This document shows positions 9,630 to 16,719 of a stretch of 53,331 bases of DNA, one piece after another (positions within the stretch are counted from its first letter, which is position 1; the number at the start of each line of letters is the position of its first letter). The notes under the pieces are model-generated. The model did not search any database. It was not told where the DNA came from and was given only the letters and a program-made list of their open reading frames with translations. This stretch comes from a virus. The stretch covers positions 1 through 53,331 of IMG/VR virus record IMGVR_UViG_3300036828_001070. One strand, 5' to 3'. The translations under genes and the position numbers were made by a program.

Positions 9630-10448
9630 TTATCCGTTCCACACCGGCAGCGTCATCAGACCGCGAATAAGCGTGTTCGCAATCGAGGCATCAATACTTG
9701 TCCCAAAGACCGTAGGAGCGAAAGTTGTAGGCGCTGACATGCTGAACAGGCCAGTCGCATTCGGAGTCAGTAGCGATCCGGCGGCGCCGCCGCTAACCAC
9801 ACTTAAGAACGATGCAATTCCGTTCTCCTGTATCCAGCCGAAGTTGCCGGGCGTAATGGAGTTGAGGAAGACGCCGCGACCCTGCGAAAGATTGATTCCA
9901 GCCGTTGCCGCGTCAGTCACGATATAACTGTCTACTGCCATCTGCGCCTGGAAAGTCGCTGCAGTTCCGCCAGCCGAAAGAGTAAAGGTGGGCGCTGAGG
10001 TATAGCCGCTGCCTGACGCCTTCACTGTAGGCTGCGCCGTCACGGTTCCTCCCGTTCCCACAATCACCTCAATGATGGCACCAGAACCATTGCCACCAGT
10101 ACCTACAACCTGATACACCCCCGGCGTCTGTCCACTTCCCGGAGTAAGAATCAGCGCCCCAATCACCGTGGTTCCTGGATTCACAAAGGCTGCTTTGCCC
10201 ACTCCGACGTTGGCCGCAGTTGCAGTGGCTGCCACCTGCACCCGGCGATACCGGCCCTCGAACAACAAACCCAACGTAGGCGAAGAGAGTCCGGCAGCTT
10301 CGAAGTTGGTAAGGTCGATGGCATCGCCCAGCACCAGACCGCCGGCGTAGGTTGGCTGCAATGTCCGGACATTGGCAAACCCGCTGGCCGAAGTGTCGTT
10401 GGCGGTGTTCAGCGGCGTAGGCAAAAAATTGAAGACTTTTACTGGCAT
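9630..10448 (-). CDS. Possible capsid decoration protein (272 aa)
   Basis: Starts MPVKVFNFLPTPLNTAND at ATG 10448 with GGGAG upstream, 11 nt after the major capsid stop. The N-terminal region contains LGDAIDLTNFEAAGLSSPTLG. The central region carries the Gly-rich GSGYTSAPTFTLSAGG repeat shared with the next gene. Immediate position after the capsid gene, composition and size suggest a head decoration or head-fibre protein. This is inference from context. Confidence 0.6.
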   Translation of the reverse strand: MPVKVFNFLPTPLNTANDTSASGFANVRTLQPTYAGGLVLGDAIDLTNFEAAGLSSPTLGLLFEGRYRRVQVAATATAANVGVGKAAFVNPGTTVIGALILTPGSGQTPGVYQVVGTGGNGSGAIIEVIVGTGGTVTAQPTVKASGSGYTSAPTFTLSAGGTAATFQAQMAVDSYIVTDAATAGINLSQGRGVFLNSITPGNFGWIQENGIASFLSVVSGGAAGSLLTPNATGLFSMSAPTTFAPTVFGTSIDASIANTLIRGLMTLPVWNG

Positions 10449-10459
10449 TGCGGTCTCCC

Positions 10460-11698
10460 TTACTTCGAGAATCCAAACGCGAGCGCGCCGTGGCGGGGCA
10501 TTGGGTGATATAGGTTCGTACCCAGCCGGACCATCACGGCATCGAGCGATACATTGTTCGGCATCTGCGTCTTGCGGATACCGAAGTCCCATCCCGGCTT
10601 GTCGGTGGGACGCAGATGAAATTCATTGGCCTGACAGAACAGCAGATACTCACCCGGCTGGATCAACGTGTTCGACGGTATCCCGGATCCGGTGGGCGAC
10701 ATCGGTACCGGAACTCCGTTGTGAGTGAACTGCGGTGAGGTAAACGGAAACAGCTGCGTACTTAGTCCGGCGCCATCCACCAGGGTATTGTTGCCGGCAG
10801 TACCGTTCTTGCCTGCCAGGGGAATATAGTCCTGGGCCTGCGAAGACGGTGCCAGCGGGCTGGCATAAATGTCCACACCATTGAAGTTCAACCCGTCAAA
10901 GCGGATATCGTGCTTGGTGTTGGAGATGTTGCGCCGCTGTGCATCCAGCGCATTGGCAATCGCCACAAATCCGAAGACATTGGTAATGCCCAGATCGGGT
11001 TCGCCTCCGGTCACCTTGCATTGTGCCCACAACTGCATCAGCGCATTGAAGTCAATCTGTCCAGTCCCCCCGGTAGGTGTCCCCAGATACAGCGGGGTAG
11101 AATTCAGCGCTTTGCCCGTAACTCCGTTGCGCGTGGATCCGCCGTAGTAGGTGTAAGTGTTCCCGTAAGGCGACGGGTCAATCCCATTGTTAAAAGCCTC
11201 GTCGACACCATTCGAATTCAGAATGCGATTGTCAGTTACTCCGGCCGTCGGCGCCTGACCATGGCGATAGGAGTCCATCTCCAGCATGGTCTCAATCACC
11301 TCGGTCGAATTTTCCATGATGAGCTGATAGAGATTGATAATGCGGGCTTCCCCGGAGTTGATAACTCCGCCTTGTCCGGTACCATCGTCCAGTTCCCAAT
11401 CGTCAAACGGGAACCAGGCCACATAGGCTTTGGCCTGGAAGTTCATGGCGGAGTTGATGGGGTTGCGCACGATGGTCACGGACTGGCCGGGACGCACCGC
11501 CTGACCCTGAACGCGCCCATACACAAACGTCTCCATCATGGCGGAGCCACCGAGAAATGGATCCAGTGCCCCGGCGGCACGAAGCTTTTGCTGGAAGGCA
11601 GTGCTGACGAAGAAATTATTGAACGTTACGTTCTTCCGCACTGACTCTAAAGTGGATCCGTCTATTTCGTTGTAGAGCGGGTCGAAAGGGGCTGGCAT
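10460..11698 (-). CDS. Major capsid protein (412 aa)
   Basis: The sequence includes ALDPFLGGSAMMETFVYGRV, a P-domain-like MLEMDSYRHGQAPTAG helix and a long C-terminal region with LNFNGVDIYASPLAP. It ends YHPMPRHGALAFGFSK. Length, the scaffold-like gene upstream, and abundant Gly/Asn/aromatic content match HK97-fold capsid proteins of podovirus-like phages. A homing endonuclease gene has inserted 15 nt upstream of its start. SD: TAGGAGAAACTG upstream of ATG 11698. Confidence 0.8.
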   Translation of the reverse strand: MPAPFDPLYNEIDGSTLESVRKNVTFNNFFVSTAFQQKLRAAGALDPFLGGSAMMETFVYGRVQGQAVRPGQSVTIVRNPINSAMNFQAKAYVAWFPFDDWELDDGTGQGGVINSGEARIINLYQLIMENSTEVIETMLEMDSYRHGQAPTAGVTDNRILNSNGVDEAFNNGIDPSPYGNTYTYYGGSTRNGVTGKALNSTPLYLGTPTGGTGQIDFNALMQLWAQCKVTGGEPDLGITNVFGFVAIANALDAQRRNISNTKHDIRFDGLNFNGVDIYASPLAPSSQAQDYIPLAGKNGTAGNNTLVDGAGLSTQLFPFTSPQFTHNGVPVPMSPTGSGIPSNTLIQPGEYLLFCQANEFHLRPTDKPGWDFGIRKTQMPNNVSLDAVMVRLGTNLYHPMPRHGALAFGFSK

Positions 11699-11713
11699 CA
11701 GTTTCTCCTACCG

Positions 11714-12226
11714 CTATGCAATAGCGACAACCTTCTGTTCCGCTGATACCTGCGCAGCGGCCTTCATACGAAGCTCAGCTTTACCTCTACGAGTCGTAGC
11801 GTGATGACGCGCATAGTATTCGCCAAGAATTTCTTGCAGACGTTCCTGCGTCACACCATCTAGATTCTGCCCACCCATAAACGCCAACGCATCGATGTGT
11901 TCGACTTGGGCACGTCTTCGTGCACTCAAAAACGAATAAACAAGGGCGAGAAAAATCCGTGCACGATCACCGCAGGCATTCCAGGTATGACATCCGTTAG
12001 CAGCGCCCATAAACTGGATGCTGCCGCCAAACCAATCCCGCAACCTGTAAAGAATCTCTGCATCCTTCTGGACAACCTGAACCATAAGGCCACGCTTCGA
12101 TTTACCCGCATTCCTACAAGTTCCTTCGCCCTCGTAGATTCCCGCCGTCCAGGCAATATCAATCGCAGTCGGAATCTTCGTAGCATCGAGCTTCGGATTT
12201 CTAGGACGCATCCATATGGCGCGCAT
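11714..12226 (-). CDS. Free-standing LAGIDADG-type homing endonuclease (170 aa)
   Basis: The helix IDIAWTAGIYEGEGTCRN matches the LAGIDADG motif, with Glu in the metal position. It is followed by LRDWFGGSIQFMG and W.ACGDRARIFLALVYSFLSARRRAQ, the usual single-motif pattern of a homodimeric enzyme. Start ATG 12226 has AAGGA upstream. The gene lies between scaffold and major capsid genes, 13 and 15 nt from its neighbours, so it is a mobile gene inserted in a conserved block without breaking either coding region. Confidence 0.8.
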   Translation of the reverse strand: MRAIWMRPRNPKLDATKIPTAIDIAWTAGIYEGEGTCRNAGKSKRGLMVQVVQKDAEILYRLRDWFGGSIQFMGAANGCHTWNACGDRARIFLALVYSFLSARRRAQVEHIDALAFMGGQNLDGVTQERLQEILGEYYARHHATTRRGKAELRMKAAAQVSAEQKVVAIA

Positions 12227-12239
12227 GTCTCGTCCTTCC

Positions 12240-13052
12240 CTACTGAACTGTCTTGGTCGCAAGATCCTCTCGAATCGCTGCGGCAGTTGCGGCGTGACGC
12301 TGTTCACGAGTCAACTTCAGCGGATCTTCCCGCTTACCCTCGGTCACCGCCTTCTTAATCTCGGTAAACTGTGAAGTCTGCGCCATGCGCACATTGGGAT
12401 TCGATCCGGTACGCTCCGCCCAATACTTGTCGCGCTCCTCCACCGCTTCCTTGCGGATAGTCTCGCGCTCCCGGTCCTTGACTTCCTTGTCGAGGGCGGC
12501 CTGACGGCCGGCGAAGTCGTACTTTTTGGCGACATAATCCACCAGCGGCATCCGCTGCGCATCCGCTTCGGCTGAAAGCGCAGTAGGCGAATCCGGCATC
12601 TCCTTGCCACCATGCAGCGAGCGATACTTCCACTGCAGATCGGCCAACACCCCGAAGGCGCTGCCCAGCTTGCGTTCGAACTCCTGCAGATTGGGGCTGC
12701 CGGGAACCGGATTGGCATTGGCCACAAAGCGGCCGGCATCATCCCGCTGCGGCCCCCCCTGGAAGGGCGGAGCCTCCAGCAGAAATCCGCCAGTCTTTGC
12801 CTTCTCGGCCAACGTCTTCCAGTAGTCACGCTCCGCGGAGAGAGTCGCTTCCTTTTGTCCCCAGGCGTTGAGTGCCGGAGTAATCTCGTTTTCGAACATC
12901 TGGGTGGCTGCACGCTGCGCCAGTTCGGCTTGTTGCCGCTCCTGCTCCGCTGTCGTCAGCACCGTAGTAAAACCTGCGATGGCCTTGGCATCGAGAGCGG
13001 TAATCTGCTCATCCGTCATTCCCGCCTGTTTCAAAGCTTCGGCTACGGTCAT
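12240..13052 (-). CDS. Probable capsid scaffold protein (270 aa)
   Basis: An acidic-basic, Ala/Glu/Lys-rich protein with long predicted coiled coil (ITALDAKAIAGFTTVLTTAEQERQQAELAQRAATQ; split here into shorter known stretches AEQERQQAELAQ and DKEVKDRERETIRKE). The C-terminus is charged helical (KLTREQRHAATAAAIRE), as in scaffold-capsid contact segments. It lies directly before the capsid gene apart from the homing endonuclease insertion. No protease motif is visible. Confidence 0.7.
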   Translation of the reverse strand: MTVAEALKQAGMTDEQITALDAKAIAGFTTVLTTAEQERQQAELAQRAATQMFENEITPALNAWGQKEATLSAERDYWKTLAEKAKTGGFLLEAPPFQGGPQRDDAGRFVANANPVPGSPNLQEFERKLGSAFGVLADLQWKYRSLHGGKEMPDSPTALSAEADAQRMPLVDYVAKKYDFAGRQAALDKEVKDRERETIRKEAVEERDKYWAERTGSNPNVRMAQTSQFTEIKKAVTEGKREDPLKLTREQRHAATAAAIREDLATKTVQ

Positions 13053-13067
13053 CGCATGATCTCCCTA

Positions 13068-13373
13068 TCAGTAAGGCGGACTCTGCTGCGGAGTCTGCTG
13101 CTGCGGTTGCGAGACAATGGCACTCATCGCCTCGTTGACGCCTTGTTTGGCCTTGGCCAGGCCAGCGGAGGCGGCAGGAACCTGTTGCGCTAATTGGTCG
13201 AGAGCCTGAGAGAACCTTGCCAGTAACATCAGCTCCGGAGGTGCCGGAGCCTGCGAAGGCGCACCCTGATCGGGAGTAGTTGGCGGAGTTGGCTGGGGAG
13301 TCTGGTCGGGAGGAGGAGCCGGAGCGGGAGTCGGCGTCGGCTGATTTGGATCCGGAGTCGGTGTTGTTGCCAT
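13068..13373 (-). CDS. Pro-rich N-terminal, helical C-terminal protein (101 aa)
   Basis: The first ~47 residues are almost only Pro, Thr, Gln, Asp and Ala (MATTPTPDPNQPTPTPAP...). A helix follows (ELMLLARFSQALDQLAQQVP), then a Gln/Pro tail. It is 15 nt upstream of the scaffold gene. Disordered-plus-helix architecture suggests a small scaffold accessory or head-internal protein; the function is unknown. Confidence 0.6.
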   Translation of the reverse strand: MATTPTPDPNQPTPTPAPAPPPDQTPQPTPPTTPDQGAPSQAPAPPELMLLARFSQALDQLAQQVPAASAGLAKAKQGVNEAMSAIVSQPQQQTPQQSPPY

Positions 13374-13445
13374 CGCTTTGCCTCGCGATCAGATTGCCGA
13401 ACAAATGACAACTGGCGGAGACCGTTATGGCCTCCGCCAGAGTGA

Positions 13446-13568
13446 TTACCGCTTGCGCACCGACAGCCGTACCGACTTGCGGCGGCCCCGGCGACCGCGC
13501 CGGCGCATGTGGGATGGGCGGGTGCCGCCCACTACCTTGGTGACTCGTGCACTTGTACGTCTTGCCAT
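13446..13568 (-). CDS. Arginine-rich protamine-like peptide (40 aa)
   Basis: A 40-residue peptide starting MARRTSARVTKVVGG and ending in a dense Arg/Lys block (MRRRGRRGRRKSVRLSVRKR). ATG 13568 has a strong AAGGAGGGG 2-3 nt upstream, which argues for real expression. A longer in-frame start is poorer. It follows a terminator/attenuator region and precedes the Pro-rich gene. Probably binds nucleic acid within the head; inferred from composition only. Confidence 0.6.
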   Translation of the reverse strand: MARRTSARVTKVVGGTRPSHMRRRGRRGRRKSVRLSVRKR

Positions 13569-13591
13569 AACCCCTCCTTGGACCCAAAATG

Positions 13592-13621
13592 GAAAAGCCC
13601 CAAAAGGCTTTTCGCCTTTTG
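13592..13621 (-). terminator. Overlapping alternative hairpins (terminator/attenuator)
   Basis: Two stems cannot form together. GAAAAGCC 13592-13599 pairs with GGCTTTTC 13606-13613; CAAAAGGC 13601-13608 pairs with GCCTTTTG 13614-13621. On the minus strand each is followed by T-rich sequence. The element lies between operator O2 and the Arg-rich peptide gene, so it may be a simple terminator or a switchable one. Confidence 0.55.
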
Positions 13622-13704
13622 AGGCAGTCACAAATCGCTAAGAAGCGGGTGGCTGAAATCTCAAGACATAAACCGCATGTCGTAAATAAATGAATCACAA
13701 CGGT

Positions 13705-13722
13705 TGTAGGCTGTCAACTACA
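13705..13722. promoter_or_regulatory. Operator-like palindrome O2 with an embedded -35
   Basis: TGTAG-GCTGTCAA-CTACA. On the minus strand the spacer reads TTGACAGC, so a perfect TTGACA -35 hexamer sits inside the palindrome. The -10 17 nt downstream (TTCATT) is poor. It lies just after the stop of the 94-aa gene and could repress or position a promoter for the capsid genes. Confidence 0.5.
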
Positions 13723-13727
13723 GACTT

Positions 13728-14012
13728 TCAATCTTCGCCGTCTACCTCGCCATTAACTTCCACTTCAACCTCGTAATCCATGCCCAGGATGCGGCGAATC
13801 TCGTTAGCTTCGGCATCGGTAGCCTTTCTGCGCTCAACCACAATGGCACCGCGCAGGCCGCCACCATTCAGAGTGTAAGTAATGTGGCCTTTGGTTTTGA
13901 ACTGACGCACAAAAGCTTCAATCTCCACCAAAGTAGCCTTCGGATTCAGCCGGTTTTCTGTTACAAAATAGTCGGTCGTGCTCAGAATCATGTCCTCTTC
14001 CGGAATCGGCAT
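13728..14012 (-). CDS. Unknown small acidic protein (94 aa)
   Basis: MPIPEEDMILSTTDYFVTENRLNP... ends with an acidic tail (VEVEVNGEVDGED). GAGGAGG lies 8 nt upstream of ATG 14012. It sits in the portal-to-scaffold interval with a membrane peptide gene 34 nt upstream. No family is recognised; a head-assembly or regulatory accessory is possible. Confidence 0.6.
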   Translation of the reverse strand: MPIPEEDMILSTTDYFVTENRLNPKATLVEIEAFVRQFKTKGHITYTLNGGGLRGAIVVERRKATDAEANEIRRILGMDYEVEVEVNGEVDGED

Positions 14013-14046
14013 CGATATTAATCCTCCTCATCTTCATCGCAATTGT

Positions 14047-14211
14047 TCATCGCAGACGCACTCCGCCAAACACGTAAACCAACACCAGAATAAGCAGGAT
14101 CAGTCCCAAGATGCCGATGCCACCGCTTGGCCCCCATCTCTGATATCCGTAATAGCCGCCTCCGCCACCGAACAGCAACAGCAGAATAATAATCAGCAGG
14201 ATCAGTGACAT
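14047..14211 (-). CDS. DUF3309-like membrane peptide (54 aa)
   Basis: Two hydrophobic helices (SLILLIIILLLLFGGGG and GILGLILLILVLVYVFGG) joined by a loop with QRWGPSGGIGI. This is the layout of DUF3309-family bacterial membrane peptides. Start ATG 14211 has TGAGAG/GAGGTGAG upstream and begins 8 nt after the portal stop. A membrane protein inside the head-gene block is unusual and could be a moron or act in lysis or exclusion. Confidence 0.7.
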   Translation of the reverse strand: MSLILLIIILLLLFGGGGGYYGYQRWGPSGGIGILGLILLILVLVYVFGGVRLR

Positions 14212-14219
14212 CTCTCACC

Positions 14220-16280
14220 TCATCTCGACTCCACCACCGTGGTTCTGCCATCACCCTTCTGCCTTAGCCTGGGCGGAGTAGCTCCGGTGGGTGGCCGCCC
14301 CGGCCCCGGATGTTTGCCACCACTCGAACCCTTATGCTTACCCGCCGGCTGCTGGGGCTGACCCAAGCCCAGCTGCTGCGCTGCCATCGCCGCCATGGCC
14401 TGCATCTTCAGATCTTCCATCTTCTCGTTGAACCAGCGTTCGCGCAGCGTTGTTCCCGGTACCTCGCCATAGTTGTCGATATCCATCTTCTTGGCTACAT
14501 CGGCAAAGGCAATCGGAGCCTGGCCGCGCCACAGCTGCAACCACTTCAGCTGCTCCTGCATTTGGGTAATACGCAGCATGGTGCTGGGCACCGAGATCAG
14601 GCGAATGTTCTTGGCAAACCTCCGCGCCCGATCCAACTGCGAGTAATAGGACGGACTCTGGGGAATCTGTCCCGCAACATACTCATCTTCCATGTGGCTG
14701 GGGATGAGCGAGTGAGGATCGAAGTCAAAGACCTCCGGCACCACATTGCCCGGTCCCAGAATGGAGACCACCCGCCGGGTGTCATACCACTGCGGCACCA
14801 GAAACTTCAGTAAATAAGCAATTTTGGCGTTGGCGCGCTCGATGTTGCTGGCAATTCCCTGCCCCACCGGCCCGATGCTCTCCAGAATCTTGTCCGCCTG
14901 CTCCGAAGCCAGATTCATCTTCAGACTGGTCAGATTGCCTACATCCTCCAGACCCAGCTGCTTGCCGCGCTTGGCACTGAGATATTCCAGCCACTTGAAA
15001 TGGGTGCCATCCACCCTGACCGATTCGGGCAGCAGCGAATGCAGCACATCTGAAGGTTTGCCGTCCATGCCCGCGCGCACATCCTCTTCAAAGAGATCGA
15101 AATTCTCGATCTTCGGCCCACCGGTAGCGGTGCGGTCGTAGCCCATAGGAGGATTCAGGCTGGTAGTGATTACCTGGTCCATCTTGCGTTCGGTCTTGCG
15201 GATCGTCATCTCAATCGAACCCACATCGCCCACCAGAGAACGCCCGATACCCTCCCACGGCCAGTCATCCACGTCATACTGCACAATAGGAATCTCGCCA
15301 TGCCAGTCGAACGCCGGCCCGTCATACATGGGCTTCGACATCCCTTTGTTGCTGATGATGAGGCGTAGATAGGGATAGATCAGACAGTCCTGCGGGGTGG
15401 CCTTGCGAATAAATGGCTGGGTGTTACGAATCCCGCCAAAGATGTCCTGACCCACCGTAGGCACGGTATAGAACCAGCTGGTTCCCGGCTCCCCCATGGG
15501 CAGTTCCTTGCCATAGTTGTTGACCGAGATATCCCGAATGAAGGTGTAACGAATCTCCACATACAGGCTGCCGAAGTTACGCTGCTCCTGGCCGTAGCGG
15601 AAGCGCTCGGCATAGTCCACCCGCCGCCCCGCCATGCGGCTGCCAAAGTTCATCCGCTCCACCGGCTGCAGATCCGCCTGAAACACCGGGAAGCGCCCAT
15701 GCGCCTCCGCAATGGGCATGTACTCGTACACCGTAACCGCGTAGGCGTCTTGCACATCGTTGGTCTTGGGCACCTGCACCGGGACAACATCCAGCAGGCC
15801 CAGATCCTCAAAGACGATCTCGCGTTCGCCAAAACCGTAGTTCCGTGTTTTGCACTTCGGCCAGTTATAGCCTCGTCCCATCACGCCGGCATACTGGATG
15901 GTCTTGCGCAGCTGAATGGGAAAATGCGATTCCAGGTAAACGCTTCTGACCAGCTTGTTCTGCATCTCGGCAAAGGCTTTGTACTGCGGCGCATCGGAGC
16001 CGTAAGTCCCGATCTCGCGCATGTCCGAAAGCGTCTCCACAAACTTGCGGATGTCGTACTTCAGTTCATTGGTAATCAGGGTGGACTTGGTTTTGTCGTT
16101 AAAGATGGCATCGAAGATGCGCAGATTCTGACTCAGGTTCTTATAGGATTTCTGTCCTCCCAGCCAGCCTTCCCCCTCTTCAATCTGTTCTTCCACCCAG
16201 GCCATGCGATCTTCCGGAGACGCAGTAAACGCCGGTGCTTGCCAACTGCTGGTCTTCCCAAACCGTGAACTAATGGCCAT
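14220..16280 (-). CDS. Portal protein (686 aa)
   Basis: Size and position directly after the large terminase match the ~700-residue portals of P22-like podoviruses. Visible features: an N-terminal capsid-side region, a TERKMDQVITTSLNPPMG segment, a helical RANAKIAYLLKFLVPQWYD stretch in the crown/stem area, and a low-complexity tail (QQLGLGQPQQPAGKHKG). ATG 16280 has GGAGGG about 10 nt upstream and overlaps the end of the 140-aa gene by 11 nt. It forms the DNA channel of the procapsid. Confidence 0.8.
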   Translation of the reverse strand: MAISSRFGKTSSWQAPAFTASPEDRMAWVEEQIEEGEGWLGGQKSYKNLSQNLRIFDAIFNDKTKSTLITNELKYDIRKFVETLSDMREIGTYGSDAPQYKAFAEMQNKLVRSVYLESHFPIQLRKTIQYAGVMGRGYNWPKCKTRNYGFGEREIVFEDLGLLDVVPVQVPKTNDVQDAYAVTVYEYMPIAEAHGRFPVFQADLQPVERMNFGSRMAGRRVDYAERFRYGQEQRNFGSLYVEIRYTFIRDISVNNYGKELPMGEPGTSWFYTVPTVGQDIFGGIRNTQPFIRKATPQDCLIYPYLRLIISNKGMSKPMYDGPAFDWHGEIPIVQYDVDDWPWEGIGRSLVGDVGSIEMTIRKTERKMDQVITTSLNPPMGYDRTATGGPKIENFDLFEEDVRAGMDGKPSDVLHSLLPESVRVDGTHFKWLEYLSAKRGKQLGLEDVGNLTSLKMNLASEQADKILESIGPVGQGIASNIERANAKIAYLLKFLVPQWYDTRRVVSILGPGNVVPEVFDFDPHSLIPSHMEDEYVAGQIPQSPSYYSQLDRARRFAKNIRLISVPSTMLRITQMQEQLKWLQLWRGQAPIAFADVAKKMDIDNYGEVPGTTLRERWFNEKMEDLKMQAMAAMAAQQLGLGQPQQPAGKHKGSSGGKHPGPGRPPTGATPPRLRQKGDGRTTVVESR

Positions 16281-16692
16281 GCTCGTAACCCTCCACATGC
16301 AGCCAACTCTCGCGAATGGTCTTGCCCCTGGCTTCGGCCGCGTCCAGTTGCGCTAAAGCGTGTTCCAGCATCCGGCGGTTGATGCCGTTGCGCGCCTTAT
16401 GAATCTTGTCGCGCAACTCGCGGCGCAGATCGGCACGCATCGGACCTTCAAACAGTTCCCTCTGGTAGTCATTCATCTCCGCAATACGCTTGTCCTGCGC
16501 ATCCAGACGCACACTCCACGCCTCTGCCTCGTAGGTATGGCTGCAGGTGATGCGCTCGTAGCCCAGCGGCATCATGCAGTCATACTCCGGCCCTGCACCC
16601 TGCAAAATATGATCAGTGCGGGGATTGTGCCAAAAGTAGATCTTGGTCTCTATCCGGGCATGTCGCGGTCGGATTCGAATGACTTCGCCCAT
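16270..16692 (-). CDS. Unknown protein between terminase and portal (140 aa)
   Basis: MGEVIRIRPRHARIETKIYFWHN... with a helical, charged C-terminal half (RRELRDKIHKARNGINRRML). It overlaps the portal start, suggesting translational coupling. An upstream in-frame TTG is possible, but ATG 16692 with AAAGG is preferred. A GTAGGCTATTGACGAC element lies just upstream (16700-16716). The position suggests a packaging or portal accessory; the family is unknown. Confidence 0.6.
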   Translation of the reverse strand: MGEVIRIRPRHARIETKIYFWHNPRTDHILQGAGPEYDCMMPLGYERITCSHTYEAEAWSVRLDAQDKRIAEMNDYQRELFEGPMRADLRRELRDKIHKARNGINRRMLEHALAQLDAAEARGKTIRESWLHVEGYEHGH

Positions 16693-16699
16693 GGCCTTT

Positions 16700-16717
16700 G
16701 TCGTCAATAGCCTACCA
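16700..16717 (-). promoter_or_regulatory. Operator half-match GGTAGGCTATTGACGAC
   Basis: Minus-strand GTAG-GCTATTGA-CGAC is three-quarters of the genome-wide palindrome. Its 15-bp core TAGGCTATTGACGAC is identical to the early control region at 27155-27169. TTGACG would be a -35, but no -10 follows at the right distance. Confidence 0.4.
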
Positions 16718-16719
16718 CT

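Noticed and set aside
13009-13698. A 229-residue minus frame through the scaffold start and the Pro-rich gene
   Set aside because: It overlaps three better genes in other frames and crosses the alternative-hairpin region.
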